Shown here piece by piece: positions 1 to 10,414 of a stretch of DNA of 64,000 nucleotides. Numbering within the stretch: the stretch's first letter is position 1; each line of letters begins with the position of its first letter. The translations under genes and the position numbers were made by a program. The notes under the pieces are model-generated. The model ran no database searches. It was not told the origin of the DNA and was given only the letters and a program-made list of their open reading frames with translations. The DNA is taken from contig NZ_JAGSOA010000001.1 of assembly GCF_019754935.1 (NCBI RefSeq), positions 1 to 64,000 of the forward strand. The letters are read 5' to 3'. The stretch comes from Corynebacterium parakroppenstedtii. Lineage in GTDB: Bacteria; Actinomycetota; Actinomycetes; Mycobacteriales; Mycobacteriaceae.

Positions 1-40
1 TGCACCTGGGAGGGTGTGGGAGAGTAGGTCGCCGCCAACC
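1..40 (+). rRNA. rrf: 5S ribosomal RNA, 3' end (partial)
   Basis: The first ~40 bases match the 3' portion of an actinobacterial 5S rRNA: the GGGAGGGTGTGGGAGAGTAGG stretch of helices IV/V, followed by the GCCGCC that closes helix I. The 5' two thirds lie outside the window, so the exact 3' end is estimated. A strong terminator follows, which fits the end of an rrn operon. Confidence 0.75.
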
Positions 41-71
41 GTAACGTTGGAACAATAGAATATGTGGTGTT

Positions 72-130
72 TGTGTGTGGTGTGAGCCGAAACCCCGGGC
101 GGGGTTGGGCCCGCACCACACACATTTTTA
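72..130 (+). terminator. rrn operon terminator
   Basis: TGTGTGTGGTG at 72-82 pairs perfectly with CACCACACACA at 114-124. Inside it is a second GC-rich hairpin, AACCCC-GGGC-GGGGTT at 91-106. The outer stem is followed directly by TTTTTA. This is a textbook intrinsic terminator for the upstream rRNA operon. Confidence 0.9.
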
Positions 131-371
131 TGTATGCGCACACCCGAAAAACGGGTGAAGCATTCAAAAAACCGGGGGGAAAATAGTTTTCTAGCCATTC
201 AGGGCATATTGATTCCGCATAGACCCCAACGTGATTTCGTCCACCATCCGTTCGGCTGAAACTACTCTTTTAACCTCTGCTATTATCTTCTCGGTTAACT
301 CATTGCTGTCATCGGTGCTTCGGCACATCAAACATAGTTATGACACGTGTTTTACAAAGATCTGTTAAGAA
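131..371 (+). other. Intergenic region, small hairpin and upstream DNA of the TPR gene
   Basis: There is no credible coding sequence here. A short hairpin, CACCCG-AAAAA-CGGGTG, lies at 141-157 without a T-run. An AT-rich stretch around 265-290 includes TATTAT at 281-286, a possible -10 element for the downstream gene, but no convincing -35 is visible. Confidence 0.4.
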
Positions 372-1304
372 GTGAGCAGTACTATGAACGAATCCGAGTC
401 AAATAAACGCCACAGTGGGTCTGCTGCCAACCGAAAACACGGTTCGGGTGGATTCAGCGGTGGCGGCAATCGCGGAAAGCGCTACGATAAGTCCGGCTCT
501 AGCGACAGGAAACACCGGGGCAATAATCGCGACTTTAATAAAAAGAACTCCCACCGCGGCAACAATCGTAAGGCGAAGTACGCGTCAGGGCGTTCGGGTC
601 CGAAGAAGAGCGGTTACCGGGAAGAGCGGTCTAAGAAGCACCTCAATGAACCGTCACTTCCACCCGACATCTCGGAACGTGATTTAGATCCGACCGTCCG
701 GCAGGACCTCCGCAGCCTATCGAAGCAGAACGCTGAAGTCGTGGCGAAACACATGGTAGCCAGTGCCTTAGCCATGGAAGAGGATCCAGAGCTCGCTCTT
801 AAGCACGCTCGCGCAGCAAAAGACCGAGCAGGACGAGTGTCCATTGCCCGTGAGACCTGTGGCATCGCGGCTTACCATGCCGGCCAATGGAAAGAGGCTC
901 TTTCCGAGCTCCGCGCGGCGCGCCGAATCTCCGGGGGACCGGGCCTACTCGCCGTCATGGCCGACTGCGAACGCGGACTAGGACACCCCGAGAAAGCCAT
1001 CTCCCTTGGCACATCGGATCAGGCGAAGCTCCTTGACTCAAACTCCGCTGAAGAACTCGCGATCGTCGTGGCTGGTGCCCGTCGAGACTTAGAGCAATAC
1101 GACGCAGCCGTCGTCGGGCTTGAACAAGAGAATCTCGATGAGAAGCGGAAAGATGAGGAAGCTCCGCGGTTGTTCTACGCTTACGCCGATTCGCTAGCTG
1201 CTGCAGGACGAACTGCAGAAGCGAAGGCGTGGTTCCAAAAGACAATCGATCATGATCCCGACGAGTTTCTCGACGCAAAAGAACGCTTAGCTGAGCTCAA
1301 TTAA
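372..1304 (+). CDS. TPR-like protein with basic Gly/Arg/Lys-rich N-terminus (Rv1691-type)
   Basis: A 310-residue protein. Residues 1-75 or so are low complexity and strongly basic, rich in G, R, K, N and S with several GN-R and GG repeats, so probably disordered and possibly RNA-binding. The rest (about 90-310) is helical with tetratricopeptide-like spacing, for example around AAYHAGQWKEALSELRAARR and the C-terminal AAAGRTAEAKAWFQKTIDHD. Position upstream of the HAD phosphatase, tlyA, nadK and recN matches M. tuberculosis Rv1691, whose function I do not know. The GTG start at 372 is weakly supported; ATG at 384 is an alternative. The TPR call is from pattern only; the RNA-binding idea is inference. 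Confidence 0.8.
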   Translation: MSSTMNESESNKRHSGSAANRKHGSGGFSGGGNRGKRYDKSGSSDRKHRGNNRDFNKKNSHRGNNRKAKYASGRSGPKKSGYREERSKKHLNEPSLPPDISERDLDPTVRQDLRSLSKQNAEVVAKHMVASALAMEEDPELALKHARAAKDRAGRVSIARETCGIAAYHAGQWKEALSELRAARRISGGPGLLAVMADCERGLGHPEKAISLGTSDQAKLLDSNSAEELAIVVAGARRDLEQYDAAVVGLEQENLDEKRKDEEAPRLFYAYADSLAAAGRTAEAKAWFQKTIDHDPDEFLDAKERLAELN

Positions 1305-1371
1305 GATAAACACACCGTACGGTGTCGTTATGGACTGATCCCTACGGGTGATATCCAGTAAGGAAGATTTG

Positions 1372-2475
1372 ATGGCCGCCTCAAGCAATGACAGCGCTGG
1401 TACGTCTGACGAGCGTTTGATCGACCGCACCGACGCGTTACTCCTCGATCTCGACGGAACCGTGTACCACGGTGCACGACCAATCCCGGAAGCAGTATCG
1501 GCCCTTAACAAGGCTCACTCCCACGTTGGTTTGAAGTACATAACGAACAATGCGTCCCGCTCACCTAGCGCGGTTGCCGAGGCCCTGCAGGAGATGGGTA
1601 TTCCCGCCTCTGAGGACGAAGTCTTAACCTCCGCGCAAGCTGGAGTAACGCTGCTGACCAGCAAAATTCCCGTAGGCTCGCGTGTCATCGTATTGGGATC
1701 AGACTCGCTCAAAGACCTCGTTAACGAAGCCGGGTTTAGCGTCGTCACGTCGGCCGACGATCAACCAGCTGCTGTGATTCAAGGCCACGCGACGACGACA
1801 GGTTGGCAGCAAATGTCAGAAGCTGCACTAGCAATTAATAACGGTGCGGTCTACGTGGCGACGAATATGGACACCACGTTGCCCACCGAGCGTGGCTTGA
1901 CCGTCGGAAATGGGTCGATGATTGCTGCGATTACCACGGCAACGGGAGTGACCCCTGATTCTGCCGGAAAACCAGCCGGTGACATGTTTACCCAGGCGGC
2001 GGAAGAGCTCCATTCTGATCGTCCCTTGGCTGTGGGCGACCGCCTTAACACTGACATTGCCGGAGGTGTTGCGGCCGGAATCCCATCTTTGATGGTCATT
2101 ACCGGGATATCAGGGCACAAAGACCTTCTGACTGCGGATCCTGCTGAGCGACCCACATATATCGCCACCGATATGATGGCCTTGTTCGACCCGATTGATC
2201 GGTCGACACCTGGGCCGAAGCAAGGATGGAAAGCGGAGCTGACGTCGGATGGCGTTCTGCAACTGTCGTCCGTTGAGGGCGAGGTTCTTGAGGACTCATC
2301 CGAAGAATCCCCGGACGGTGCAGATTCGACCCAGCAAGCACGCTTGTCTGATCGATGCTCCCACGACGCCTTGCTGACCGCGATTGCTGCAGCATGGGAA
2401 GACGGAGCTCCCGCCGTGACACAGGTGACAGCGACCGATTCGACTGCGCAAAGCGTGATCGATACATGGCGATAA
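1372..2475 (+). CDS. HAD-IIA family phosphatase (NagD-like; probable glycerol-3-phosphate phosphatase)
   Basis: Start chosen at ATG 1372 because AGGAAG lies 5 nt upstream; an in-frame GTG at 1348 has no ribosome site. The 367-residue product shows the HAD motifs: LLLDLDGTVYHGA with nucleophile D26 and D28, KYITNNASR as motif II, and AVGDRLNTDIAGG as motif IV. The C2-type cap between motifs II and III places it in the NagD/PNPase subfamily. The syntenic M. tuberculosis gene Rv1692 is a glycerol-3-phosphate phosphatase, so that activity is the best guess. It is longer than typical NagD because of a C-terminal tail of about 80 residues, first acidic (EVLEDSSEESPDGAD), then a small conserved-looking domain. 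Confidence 0.88.
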   Translation: MAASSNDSAGTSDERLIDRTDALLLDLDGTVYHGARPIPEAVSALNKAHSHVGLKYITNNASRSPSAVAEALQEMGIPASEDEVLTSAQAGVTLLTSKIPVGSRVIVLGSDSLKDLVNEAGFSVVTSADDQPAAVIQGHATTTGWQQMSEAALAINNGAVYVATNMDTTLPTERGLTVGNGSMIAAITTATGVTPDSAGKPAGDMFTQAAEELHSDRPLAVGDRLNTDIAGGVAAGIPSLMVITGISGHKDLLTADPAERPTYIATDMMALFDPIDRSTPGPKQGWKAELTSDGVLQLSSVEGEVLEDSSEESPDGADSTQQARLSDRCSHDALLTAIAAAWEDGAPAVTQVTATDSTAQSVIDTWR

Positions 2476-2672
2476 CCCCCGGTGACGTCGAACGTCTCAG
2501 GCAGGAACGCCTGGCTGAAGCGAATAAATCGCTCGAGGAATTAAACGCCGAATTATCAGCGCATATGTACGAAATCCTCGATGGAGACCCCTCTGAACTC
2601 TCCGCAGAAGCCGATCGCCTAGAGAAGGCTCATGATCTTCTTCATCAGGCCTTGGAGGATTCCCGTGACTAA
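2466..2672 (+). CDS. Small conserved coiled-coil protein (Rv1693-type)
   Basis: A 68-residue, acidic, almost entirely helical protein starting at ATG 2466, which overlaps the end of the HAD gene by 10 nt. Heptad-like leucine spacing (LRQERLAEANKSLEELNAELS, then LEKAHDLLHQALED) suggests a short coiled coil. The open frame extends upstream of 2466, but that part is in a different frame inside the HAD gene and looks non-coding. Its 3' end overlaps the tlyA start by 8 nt, so all three genes are probably translationally coupled. Function unknown; the same small gene sits between the phosphatase and tlyA in mycobacteria. Confidence 0.75.
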   Translation: MAITPGDVERLRQERLAEANKSLEELNAELSAHMYEILDGDPSELSAEADRLEKAHDLLHQALEDSRD

Positions 2673-3495
2673 TCAGCCTAGTCGGCGTCGCCTGGACGCT
2701 GAGTTAGTAAACCGTAAAGTTGCGCGATCACGCGACCAGGCCGTTGAGATGATTCGCAGTGGCCGCGTCATGGTTAATGGATTTCAAGCCACTAAGCCAG
2801 CAACCCGAGTTGACCCGGGTATATCCATCAAAGTGGAGAAAAGCGTCGACGATAATTGGGCATCGCGTGGGGCTCACAAACTCCTTGGAGCGTGTGATGC
2901 TTTTGAGCCCGAGGGTCTGTTATTTGAGGGTCGTCGGGTTTTAGACGCGGGAGCCTCAACAGGAGGGTTTACCGACGTTTGTCTCAAGCGCGGGGCTCGC
3001 GAAGTCGTCGCTGTCGACGTCGGTTATGGGCAACTAATCTGGCGCCTACAAAATGATGACCGGGTCCGAGTAGTAGACAGGACGAATGTACGTCACCTGA
3101 CCCCGGAGCTGACAGGAGGGCCATGTGACCTGATGGTGGGGGACCTGTCGTTTATCTCTCTAAAATTGGTTCTCCCGGCGATCGTTGAGTGCATGGGTGA
3201 GGGAGCAGATCTCCTACCCATGGTGAAGCCACAGTTTGAGGTAGGGAAAGACCGTTTAGAGCACGGCGGTGTGGTCCGCTCGGAAAGCCTGCGGACGAGC
3301 GCGACTGTGAACGTTGCGCAGTATGCTCAAACTCTTGGGCTGTCGCTTCGTGGTGTGGTCGCCTCGCCTCTGCCGGGGCCTAGCGGCAATGTGGAGTATT
3401 TTTTATGGCTTGTTAAGGATGGTGGGGTCCGGGCCGTAGAACCCGGTAAACTTGAATCCATGGTGTCGGCAGCAGTGCAGGAAGGACCTCAATGA
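2665..3495 (+). CDS. tlyA: TlyA, 16S/23S rRNA (cytidine-2'-O)-methyltransferase
   Basis: A 276-residue S4-domain/FtsJ-like fusion. The N-terminus carries an S4 RNA-binding fold (LDAELVNRKVARSRDQAVEM, then GRVMVNG). A Rossmann methyltransferase follows, with the SAM motif DAGASTGGFTDVCL and the K-D-K-E tetrad seen in SRGAHKL, VGDLSFISLK and VKPQFEVGK. TlyA methylates 16S C1409 and 23S C1920 in mycobacteria and sets capreomycin sensitivity. GTG 2665 was chosen because GGAGG lies 6 nt upstream at 2654-2658. Its stop overlaps the nadK start by 4 nt (ATGA). Confidence 0.93.
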   Translation: MTNQPSRRRLDAELVNRKVARSRDQAVEMIRSGRVMVNGFQATKPATRVDPGISIKVEKSVDDNWASRGAHKLLGACDAFEPEGLLFEGRRVLDAGASTGGFTDVCLKRGAREVVAVDVGYGQLIWRLQNDDRVRVVDRTNVRHLTPELTGGPCDLMVGDLSFISLKLVLPAIVECMGEGADLLPMVKPQFEVGKDRLEHGGVVRSESLRTSATVNVAQYAQTLGLSLRGVVASPLPGPSGNVEYFLWLVKDGGVRAVEPGKLESMVSAAVQEGPQ

Positions 3496-4406
3496 CGGAG
3501 AAGAATCGGGAAATTCTGCTTGTTGCAAACACAGGGCGGGATTCAAACTTGGCAGCGGCGGCGGAAGCCGCTGAATATCTGAAGGACGCAGGACTGACCG
3601 TATGGGTCCTCGCCAGTGAGTCGTCGGACCCCATTACGAAGCACCCGGTCCTCGGCACATTTCCGATTTTTCGATCCGGAGAAGTTGATACAGCTCGCAT
3701 TGAATTAGTACTCGTCCTCGGGGGCGATGGAACATTCTTACGTGCCGCCGATATTGCTCATGCTGCCGATCTACCGGTCTTGGGGATCAATCTTGGCCAC
3801 GTCGGTTTCTTGGCTGAATGGGAACAAGAGTCCCTTCCTGAGGCGCTTCAGCTCGTCATCAATCACAGCTGGCGTGTGGAAGACCGTATGACGCTCTCGG
3901 TCAGCGTTCATGGTCCCGACGGACGGAACCTTGGCCGTGGCTGGGCCCTTAACGAAGTGGCCGTGGAGAACGTGGATAGACAAGGCGTGCTCGATGCAGT
4001 GTTGGAAGTGGATCAACGCCCTGTGAGTTCCTTCGGATGCGACGGAGTGCTGGTCTCTACTCCCACCGGATCCACCGCATATGCGTTCTCAGCCGGCGGT
4101 CCTGTTCTATGGCCATCGCTGGACGCCATCCTTGTCGTTCCGAACAACGCTCACGCACTGTTCGCAAGACCTCTGGTAGTAAGCCCCTTCTCCGAGGTCG
4201 CCATAGAGACGAACACTTCAACGCAGTCGGCGACGGCGAACCTGGATGGGATCAGAAGAATCCCTATCCCACCCGGATCCAGGGTGGAAGTCCGTCGTGG
4301 CGATCAACCAGTCAGGTGGGTCAGGTTAGACGCGGCACCTTTTACGGACCGTCTAGTGTCGAAGTTCCGCCTGCCTGTGTCCGGGTGGCGGGGGCCCAAA
4401 AAGTAA
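3492..4406 (+). CDS. nadK: NAD kinase
   Basis: A 304-residue cytosolic ATP/polyphosphate-NAD kinase that makes NADP. The GGDGTFLRAAD motif (residues 77-87) with catalytic Asp, the GHVGFLAEW segment, the NEVAVEN motif and the glycine-rich STPTGSTAYAFSAGGP are all present. Length is usual for the family. ATG at 3492 overlaps the tlyA stop as ATGA, so it is coupled to tlyA. Order tlyA-nadK-recN is conserved in actinobacteria. Confidence 0.95.
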   Translation: MTEKNREILLVANTGRDSNLAAAAEAAEYLKDAGLTVWVLASESSDPITKHPVLGTFPIFRSGEVDTARIELVLVLGGDGTFLRAADIAHAADLPVLGINLGHVGFLAEWEQESLPEALQLVINHSWRVEDRMTLSVSVHGPDGRNLGRGWALNEVAVENVDRQGVLDAVLEVDQRPVSSFGCDGVLVSTPTGSTAYAFSAGGPVLWPSLDAILVVPNNAHALFARPLVVSPFSEVAIETNTSTQSATANLDGIRRIPIPPGSRVEVRRGDQPVRWVRLDAAPFTDRLVSKFRLPVSGWRGPKK

Positions 4407-4495
4407 TGCACGAGCTTCGGTCGCCAGAGCTGGGATACGATGCGGACGTCGAAAAAGCTTTCGGTCGGCAGGCACGTGTATGAAAGGGGAAACTA

Positions 4496-6205
4496 GTGCT
4501 CGTTGAACTCAGCATTGAGAACCTAGGAGTGTTGCCTAGCGCTACCGCATCATGGGCGCCTGGCCTTACTGTTCTCACTGGTGAGACCGGCGCAGGTAAA
4601 ACCTTCTTACTGTCGGGCCTCAAACTCATTCAGGGGGCACGGGCTGATTCGTCGCGGGTCAGGGAAGGCCAGTCCCAAGCATTCGTCGAAGGGATTTTTG
4701 ACTTTTCAGAGATCGACGAAGCTGACCGTGCTGCCATCACGGATGAAATCGAAAACGTCGGCGGGGATACCGAAAACAACGAAGTCGTCGTGTCCCGATC
4801 AGTCTCGTCAAAAGGTCGATCACGTGCCCACGTCGGCGGACGGACCGTCACTGCAGGACGACTGGCAGCCGTAGTGGATAATTTGTTAGTTATCCATGGC
4901 CAAAATGATCAATTGCGTTTATTGTCGACGGATCAGCAGCGGGATGCCCTCGATTCGTTTGACCCCGAAATTGCGGCCATTAAGTCGCGCTACCAAGTGT
5001 TGAGGGACCAGTGGCGGTCAGTGACACGCGAACTCACGAGGCGCCAACAGCATCGTCGAGAAATGGCTCAGGAAGAAGATCGGCTCCGATTCGCCCTCGA
5101 CGAGATTGAGGCCGTGAGCCCCACGCCGCGTGAAGATGAGCTACTCGTCGACAGGGTTAAGCGACTGCAGGATGTTGATTCGCTGCGAGATTCCGCGGGG
5201 AGAGCTTTTCAGGCGTTAAGTTCCGATGATACCGAGGAAACGTCATCGGCTATCGACCTCTTGGGTCAAGCGCAATCAGCGTTGGCATCCAGCGGTGATT
5301 CGCAGCTGGTTAACCTGGGAACGCAAATTCACAACCTGCTTGAACAGGTGGGAGACATTTCATCCGACCTCAGCAGATATTTGGGCGGGCTCTCATCTGA
5401 CCCCGGTGAACTCGATGCTGCACTTCAGCGTCAGGCACAGCTAAATGAGTTGACGAGAAAATATGCCGCGAACATTGACGCGGTCCTGGAATGGCGTGAC
5501 AACGCCTACAAGCGGTTGGAAAGCCTCGATACCTCCACCGAAACAATTGAAAAACTAGCCAAGGAAGCAGAAGAAGCGGGGACAAAGACCCGAGAGATCG
5601 CCGAAAAACTAACCGCTGCTCGCCGACGTGCGGCAGGGAAACTCGAACGAGCGGTCACGGAAGAAATGAGGGGCTTGGCGATGCCGACGTCGTCGCTCGA
5701 CATCGCAGTAACAACAAATACCGTCTTTCGAAAAAATGGGACCGATGAAGTCGAATTTCGACTGCGATCTTATGACGGCGCCGAGCCTCGTCCACTGACT
5801 CAGGCGGCTTCGGGCGGTGAGCTATCCCGAATCATGCTCGCCCTTGAAGTTGTCCTCTCCGCTGAACGACGCGGTACCACGATCGTCTTTGACGAAGTTG
5901 ACGCCGGAGTGGGAGGACGCGCCGGGGTGGAGATTGGTCGGCGTCTTATGCGGCTATCACGACAGTGCCAGGTGATTGTTGTTACACACTTGCCACAGGT
6001 AGCGGCCTTCGCCGATCAACACCTCGTTGTCACGAAAAGTGTCGATGCCTCAGTGGCGGCGACGTCGGGCGTCAAAAACCTAGCGGAGAGCGAGCGCGTT
6101 GAGGAGCTTGCGCGGATGCTTGCCGGTTTGGACCACACCGATACTGGACGCGCACATGCCGAGGAATTGTTGGCCACCGCGGCCCGCGAACGCTCGCAGG
6201 CGTAA
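4496..6205 (+). CDS. recN: DNA repair protein RecN
   Basis: A 569-residue SMC-like ATPase acting in double-strand break repair. It has an N-terminal Walker A (GETGAGKT, about residues 28-35), the RecN-typical VIHGQNDQLRLLS segment, a central coiled-coil region of about 290 residues with a short hinge-like middle, then an ABC signature-like SGGELSRIMLAL and Walker B IVFDEVDAGVGG, followed by VVTHLPQVAAFAD. The GTG start at 4496 follows AAGGGGAAA. It lies 89 nt after nadK. Confidence 0.95.
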   Translation: MLVELSIENLGVLPSATASWAPGLTVLTGETGAGKTFLLSGLKLIQGARADSSRVREGQSQAFVEGIFDFSEIDEADRAAITDEIENVGGDTENNEVVVSRSVSSKGRSRAHVGGRTVTAGRLAAVVDNLLVIHGQNDQLRLLSTDQQRDALDSFDPEIAAIKSRYQVLRDQWRSVTRELTRRQQHRREMAQEEDRLRFALDEIEAVSPTPREDELLVDRVKRLQDVDSLRDSAGRAFQALSSDDTEETSSAIDLLGQAQSALASSGDSQLVNLGTQIHNLLEQVGDISSDLSRYLGGLSSDPGELDAALQRQAQLNELTRKYAANIDAVLEWRDNAYKRLESLDTSTETIEKLAKEAEEAGTKTREIAEKLTAARRRAAGKLERAVTEEMRGLAMPTSSLDIAVTTNTVFRKNGTDEVEFRLRSYDGAEPRPLTQAASGGELSRIMLALEVVLSAERRGTTIVFDEVDAGVGGRAGVEIGRRLMRLSRQCQVIVVTHLPQVAAFADQHLVVTKSVDASVAATSGVKNLAESERVEELARMLAGLDHTDTGRAHAEELLATAARERSQA

Positions 6206-6313
6206 GAAGCGCCCCTAAGAAACGTCGGATTTATAGTCCCCGTACCAGCAGATATTTGACCGAGATGACTCTTTAGTCGGCGCGCCTCTGTGCATAATGA
6301 TAGGTAATCAGGA

Positions 6314-7510
6314 ATGATGGCTACCATGAAACTGTTCTCTCGGTCGCAGTCGGATCTTCCGGGGCTTAACGCCACGGTTCGAGATATCGCTCACTCCTCG
6401 AAAGAACTGCGCAAGCTTGCTGAAGGCGATATCGCCATCATTGATGGGCCTGAAATCCCTCGAGGCCTGGCCCAGCGCCTAATTGACATGCATGTTTCCG
6501 CAGTCGCGACAGAGGTAGAGACAGAGCAGGGTAGTATCCCTCGCTTCGGCCCCCAGATGCTTATCGACGCAGGCGTCGTTTTTATCGACGGCATCGGCGC
6601 CGATGGGCGGAAGTCTCTTCAATCTGGGAAGACATATCGCCTCGACGAAGGCACCTTCTATCGAGGAGATGACGAAGTCGCTCGCGGTAAAGAAATCACC
6701 CTCGACCGGGCCATAGCGGTCTTTGAGGATTCGCGTGAACAGCTCGCGGATCACATGGAAGCGTTATCCGGCAACGTGGCGGAATTCGTGCGTTCCGAAT
6801 CGCCGCTCTTCATCGACGGTTTGGGCATCCCAGATGTCGATGTCCCCATCCAAGATCGAAAGGTCGTTGTTGTCAGCCCGTCTGCCGACGTTGAGTCGCA
6901 ACTCAAAGACTTGCGCTCGTTTATTCGTGAATATGATCCGCTACTTATCGGTGTAGAAAACGCAGCTGACATTTTGGTGGAAAAGGGATATAAGCCGTCG
7001 ATCATCGTCGGCGACCCTGAGCTCATCAATGATCGCGCGTTACGCTCTGGGGCGACGGTGATTTTGCCAGCTGACCCTGATGGTCACGCTGCAGGGTTGG
7101 AGCGAATCCAAGACTTGGGAATCGGCGCGATGACCTTCCCAGCGGCCACTGACTCGGCCACGGATCTGGCGTTGTTAATCGCCAGCTATCATGGCGCGTC
7201 ACTCGTCGTTAATTGTGGTTCACCCTTTGATATTGAGACGTTGTTTGATGAGAATCAGCGGGATGCTGCTCCGTCAGCGTTGCTGACTCGTGCGCGGGTT
7301 GGAACCCGTTTGGTCGATGCCTCCGCCGTGAATGAGCTTTATCTGGTGCGGTCGTCGGGCTTGGGATGGGTGTGGGCAGTCATCGCCATTATTATCGCCC
7401 TCGTCACCATTATTCTTATTTCGGGGTTGTCAGGTGATGATTCATTTATCAACAACCTGATAGATACGTGGAACAGTTTCGCGATTAGTGTTCAGAATCT
7501 GTTCAAGTAA
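6314..7510 (+). CDS. steA: SteA, cell-separation protein with thiamin-pyrophosphokinase-like fold
   Basis: A 398-residue protein matching C. glutamicum SteA (Cg1603) and M. tuberculosis Rv1697. A soluble body contains a thiamin-pyrophosphokinase-like region (LIGVENAADILVEKGYKPS, then VGDPELI and the AGLERIQDLGIGAMTFPAAT stretch). One C-terminal transmembrane helix follows (about residues 347-372, GLGWVWAVIAIIIALVTIIL) and a short tail. In C. glutamicum SteA works with SteB in the RipC-FtsEX cell-separation pathway. The start is unclear: ATGs lie at 6314, 6317 and 6326, and the AGGA at 6309-6312 is very close to the first. Confidence 0.87.
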   Translation: MMATMKLFSRSQSDLPGLNATVRDIAHSSKELRKLAEGDIAIIDGPEIPRGLAQRLIDMHVSAVATEVETEQGSIPRFGPQMLIDAGVVFIDGIGADGRKSLQSGKTYRLDEGTFYRGDDEVARGKEITLDRAIAVFEDSREQLADHMEALSGNVAEFVRSESPLFIDGLGIPDVDVPIQDRKVVVVSPSADVESQLKDLRSFIREYDPLLIGVENAADILVEKGYKPSIIVGDPELINDRALRSGATVILPADPDGHAAGLERIQDLGIGAMTFPAATDSATDLALLIASYHGASLVVNCGSPFDIETLFDENQRDAAPSALLTRARVGTRLVDASAVNELYLVRSSGLGWVWAVIAIIIALVTIILISGLSGDDSFINNLIDTWNSFAISVQNLFK

Positions 7511-7538
7511 GGCAGTTTTACAGCCATAGGAGCACAGT

Positions 7539-8504
7539 TTGTCTCACAATCGATCAGGCATTGCAGTTGCTGGCGCGGCGTGCGGAATTGCGCTGGGAAC
7601 CGTCTTCGGCGTGTATGTTCTAGGCCCGCACTCGGGCGCGAGTAGCCACATCACCCGGCACAATGTTGATACCGAGCGCAAGGTCGACTCAGTCACCGCG
7701 GAACGTAACCAGGCTAATAAGAGTGTTCAGGCGGCCGACCAACTCGGGGTGACGCTAGCGCCAGATGCGGTCAAAGGGCGGTTACAGGATAAGGCTGTGC
7801 TGATCATCACCACGCCCGACGTCAACAAAGATGATGTGAAGGCTGTTAATGGCCTCATTGAACCCGCAGGTGCCCACGTCGCTGGCACTATTGGTCTGAA
7901 AGACAAATTTGTTTCTCGCGACGGCGGTGATGACCTGAAATCCATAGCTGCGACGACGCTACCGGCAGGTGTCCAACTGTCCGAGAGAAATTCATCGCCT
8001 GGCTGGCATATCGGCCAACTGATGGGCGGTGCCTTCTTGAAGAAGAGTGAAGGCGGGGATAATGCTGAAGAGCAATCGACAGGCCCGGAGAGAAAAATAG
8101 TCAGGGATTCACTAACTCAGGGAGATTTCCTGACTGCCGACGGCCTGGATGAACCGGCTGACGGGGCTATCCTCATCACCGGAGGTTCCGACGGTAAGAA
8201 GGGAAACCATGATTATGTAGCAGGCTTCCTTCGTGATTTCACCGAAGGGCTGGGCCACAATGGATCCGGTGTTGTTGCCGCGTCTCGCCCCGGCGCAGCC
8301 GAGGATAATGGAGTTATTGCTCGGCTCCGCGATTCATCAACGCACGATGAGCAAGAGGGGTCACAAGCTAAGATCGCCACCGTCGATGACATTAATCATG
8401 TTACGGGTCAGGTCAGTGCAATTCGCGCTTCCGCTGACGTCATCGCAGGAAAAACCGGTTCCTATGGGATTATGGATGGGTCAAAGGCAGCCGTTGCACA
8501 GTAA
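7539..8504 (+). CDS. steB: SteB / MctB-like single-pass membrane protein
   Basis: A 321-residue protein with an N-terminal membrane anchor (about residues 6-29, GIAVAGAACGIALGTVFGVY) and a mostly extracytoplasmic body with a coiled stretch after the anchor. It belongs to the family called copper transporter MctB in mycobacteria (Rv1698) and SteB (Cg1604) in C. glutamicum, where it partners SteA. The family's DUF3186 features include DAVKGRLQDKAVLIITTPDVN near residue 80. The start is TTG 7539, preceded by AGGAG at 7527-7531. It lies 28 nt after steA, so the two are probably one operon. Confidence 0.85.
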   Translation: MSHNRSGIAVAGAACGIALGTVFGVYVLGPHSGASSHITRHNVDTERKVDSVTAERNQANKSVQAADQLGVTLAPDAVKGRLQDKAVLIITTPDVNKDDVKAVNGLIEPAGAHVAGTIGLKDKFVSRDGGDDLKSIAATTLPAGVQLSERNSSPGWHIGQLMGGAFLKKSEGGDNAEEQSTGPERKIVRDSLTQGDFLTADGLDEPADGAILITGGSDGKKGNHDYVAGFLRDFTEGLGHNGSGVVAASRPGAAEDNGVIARLRDSSTHDEQEGSQAKIATVDDINHVTGQVSAIRASADVIAGKTGSYGIMDGSKAAVAQ

Positions 8505-10389
<1,885 letters not shown>

Positions 10390-10414
10390 TTACGGTAAAT
10401 GAGGAGGACAAGCC

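Noticed and set aside
141..157. CACCCG-AAAAA-CGGGTG as a second rrn terminator
   Set aside because: No T-run follows; the perfect terminator at 72-130 already serves.
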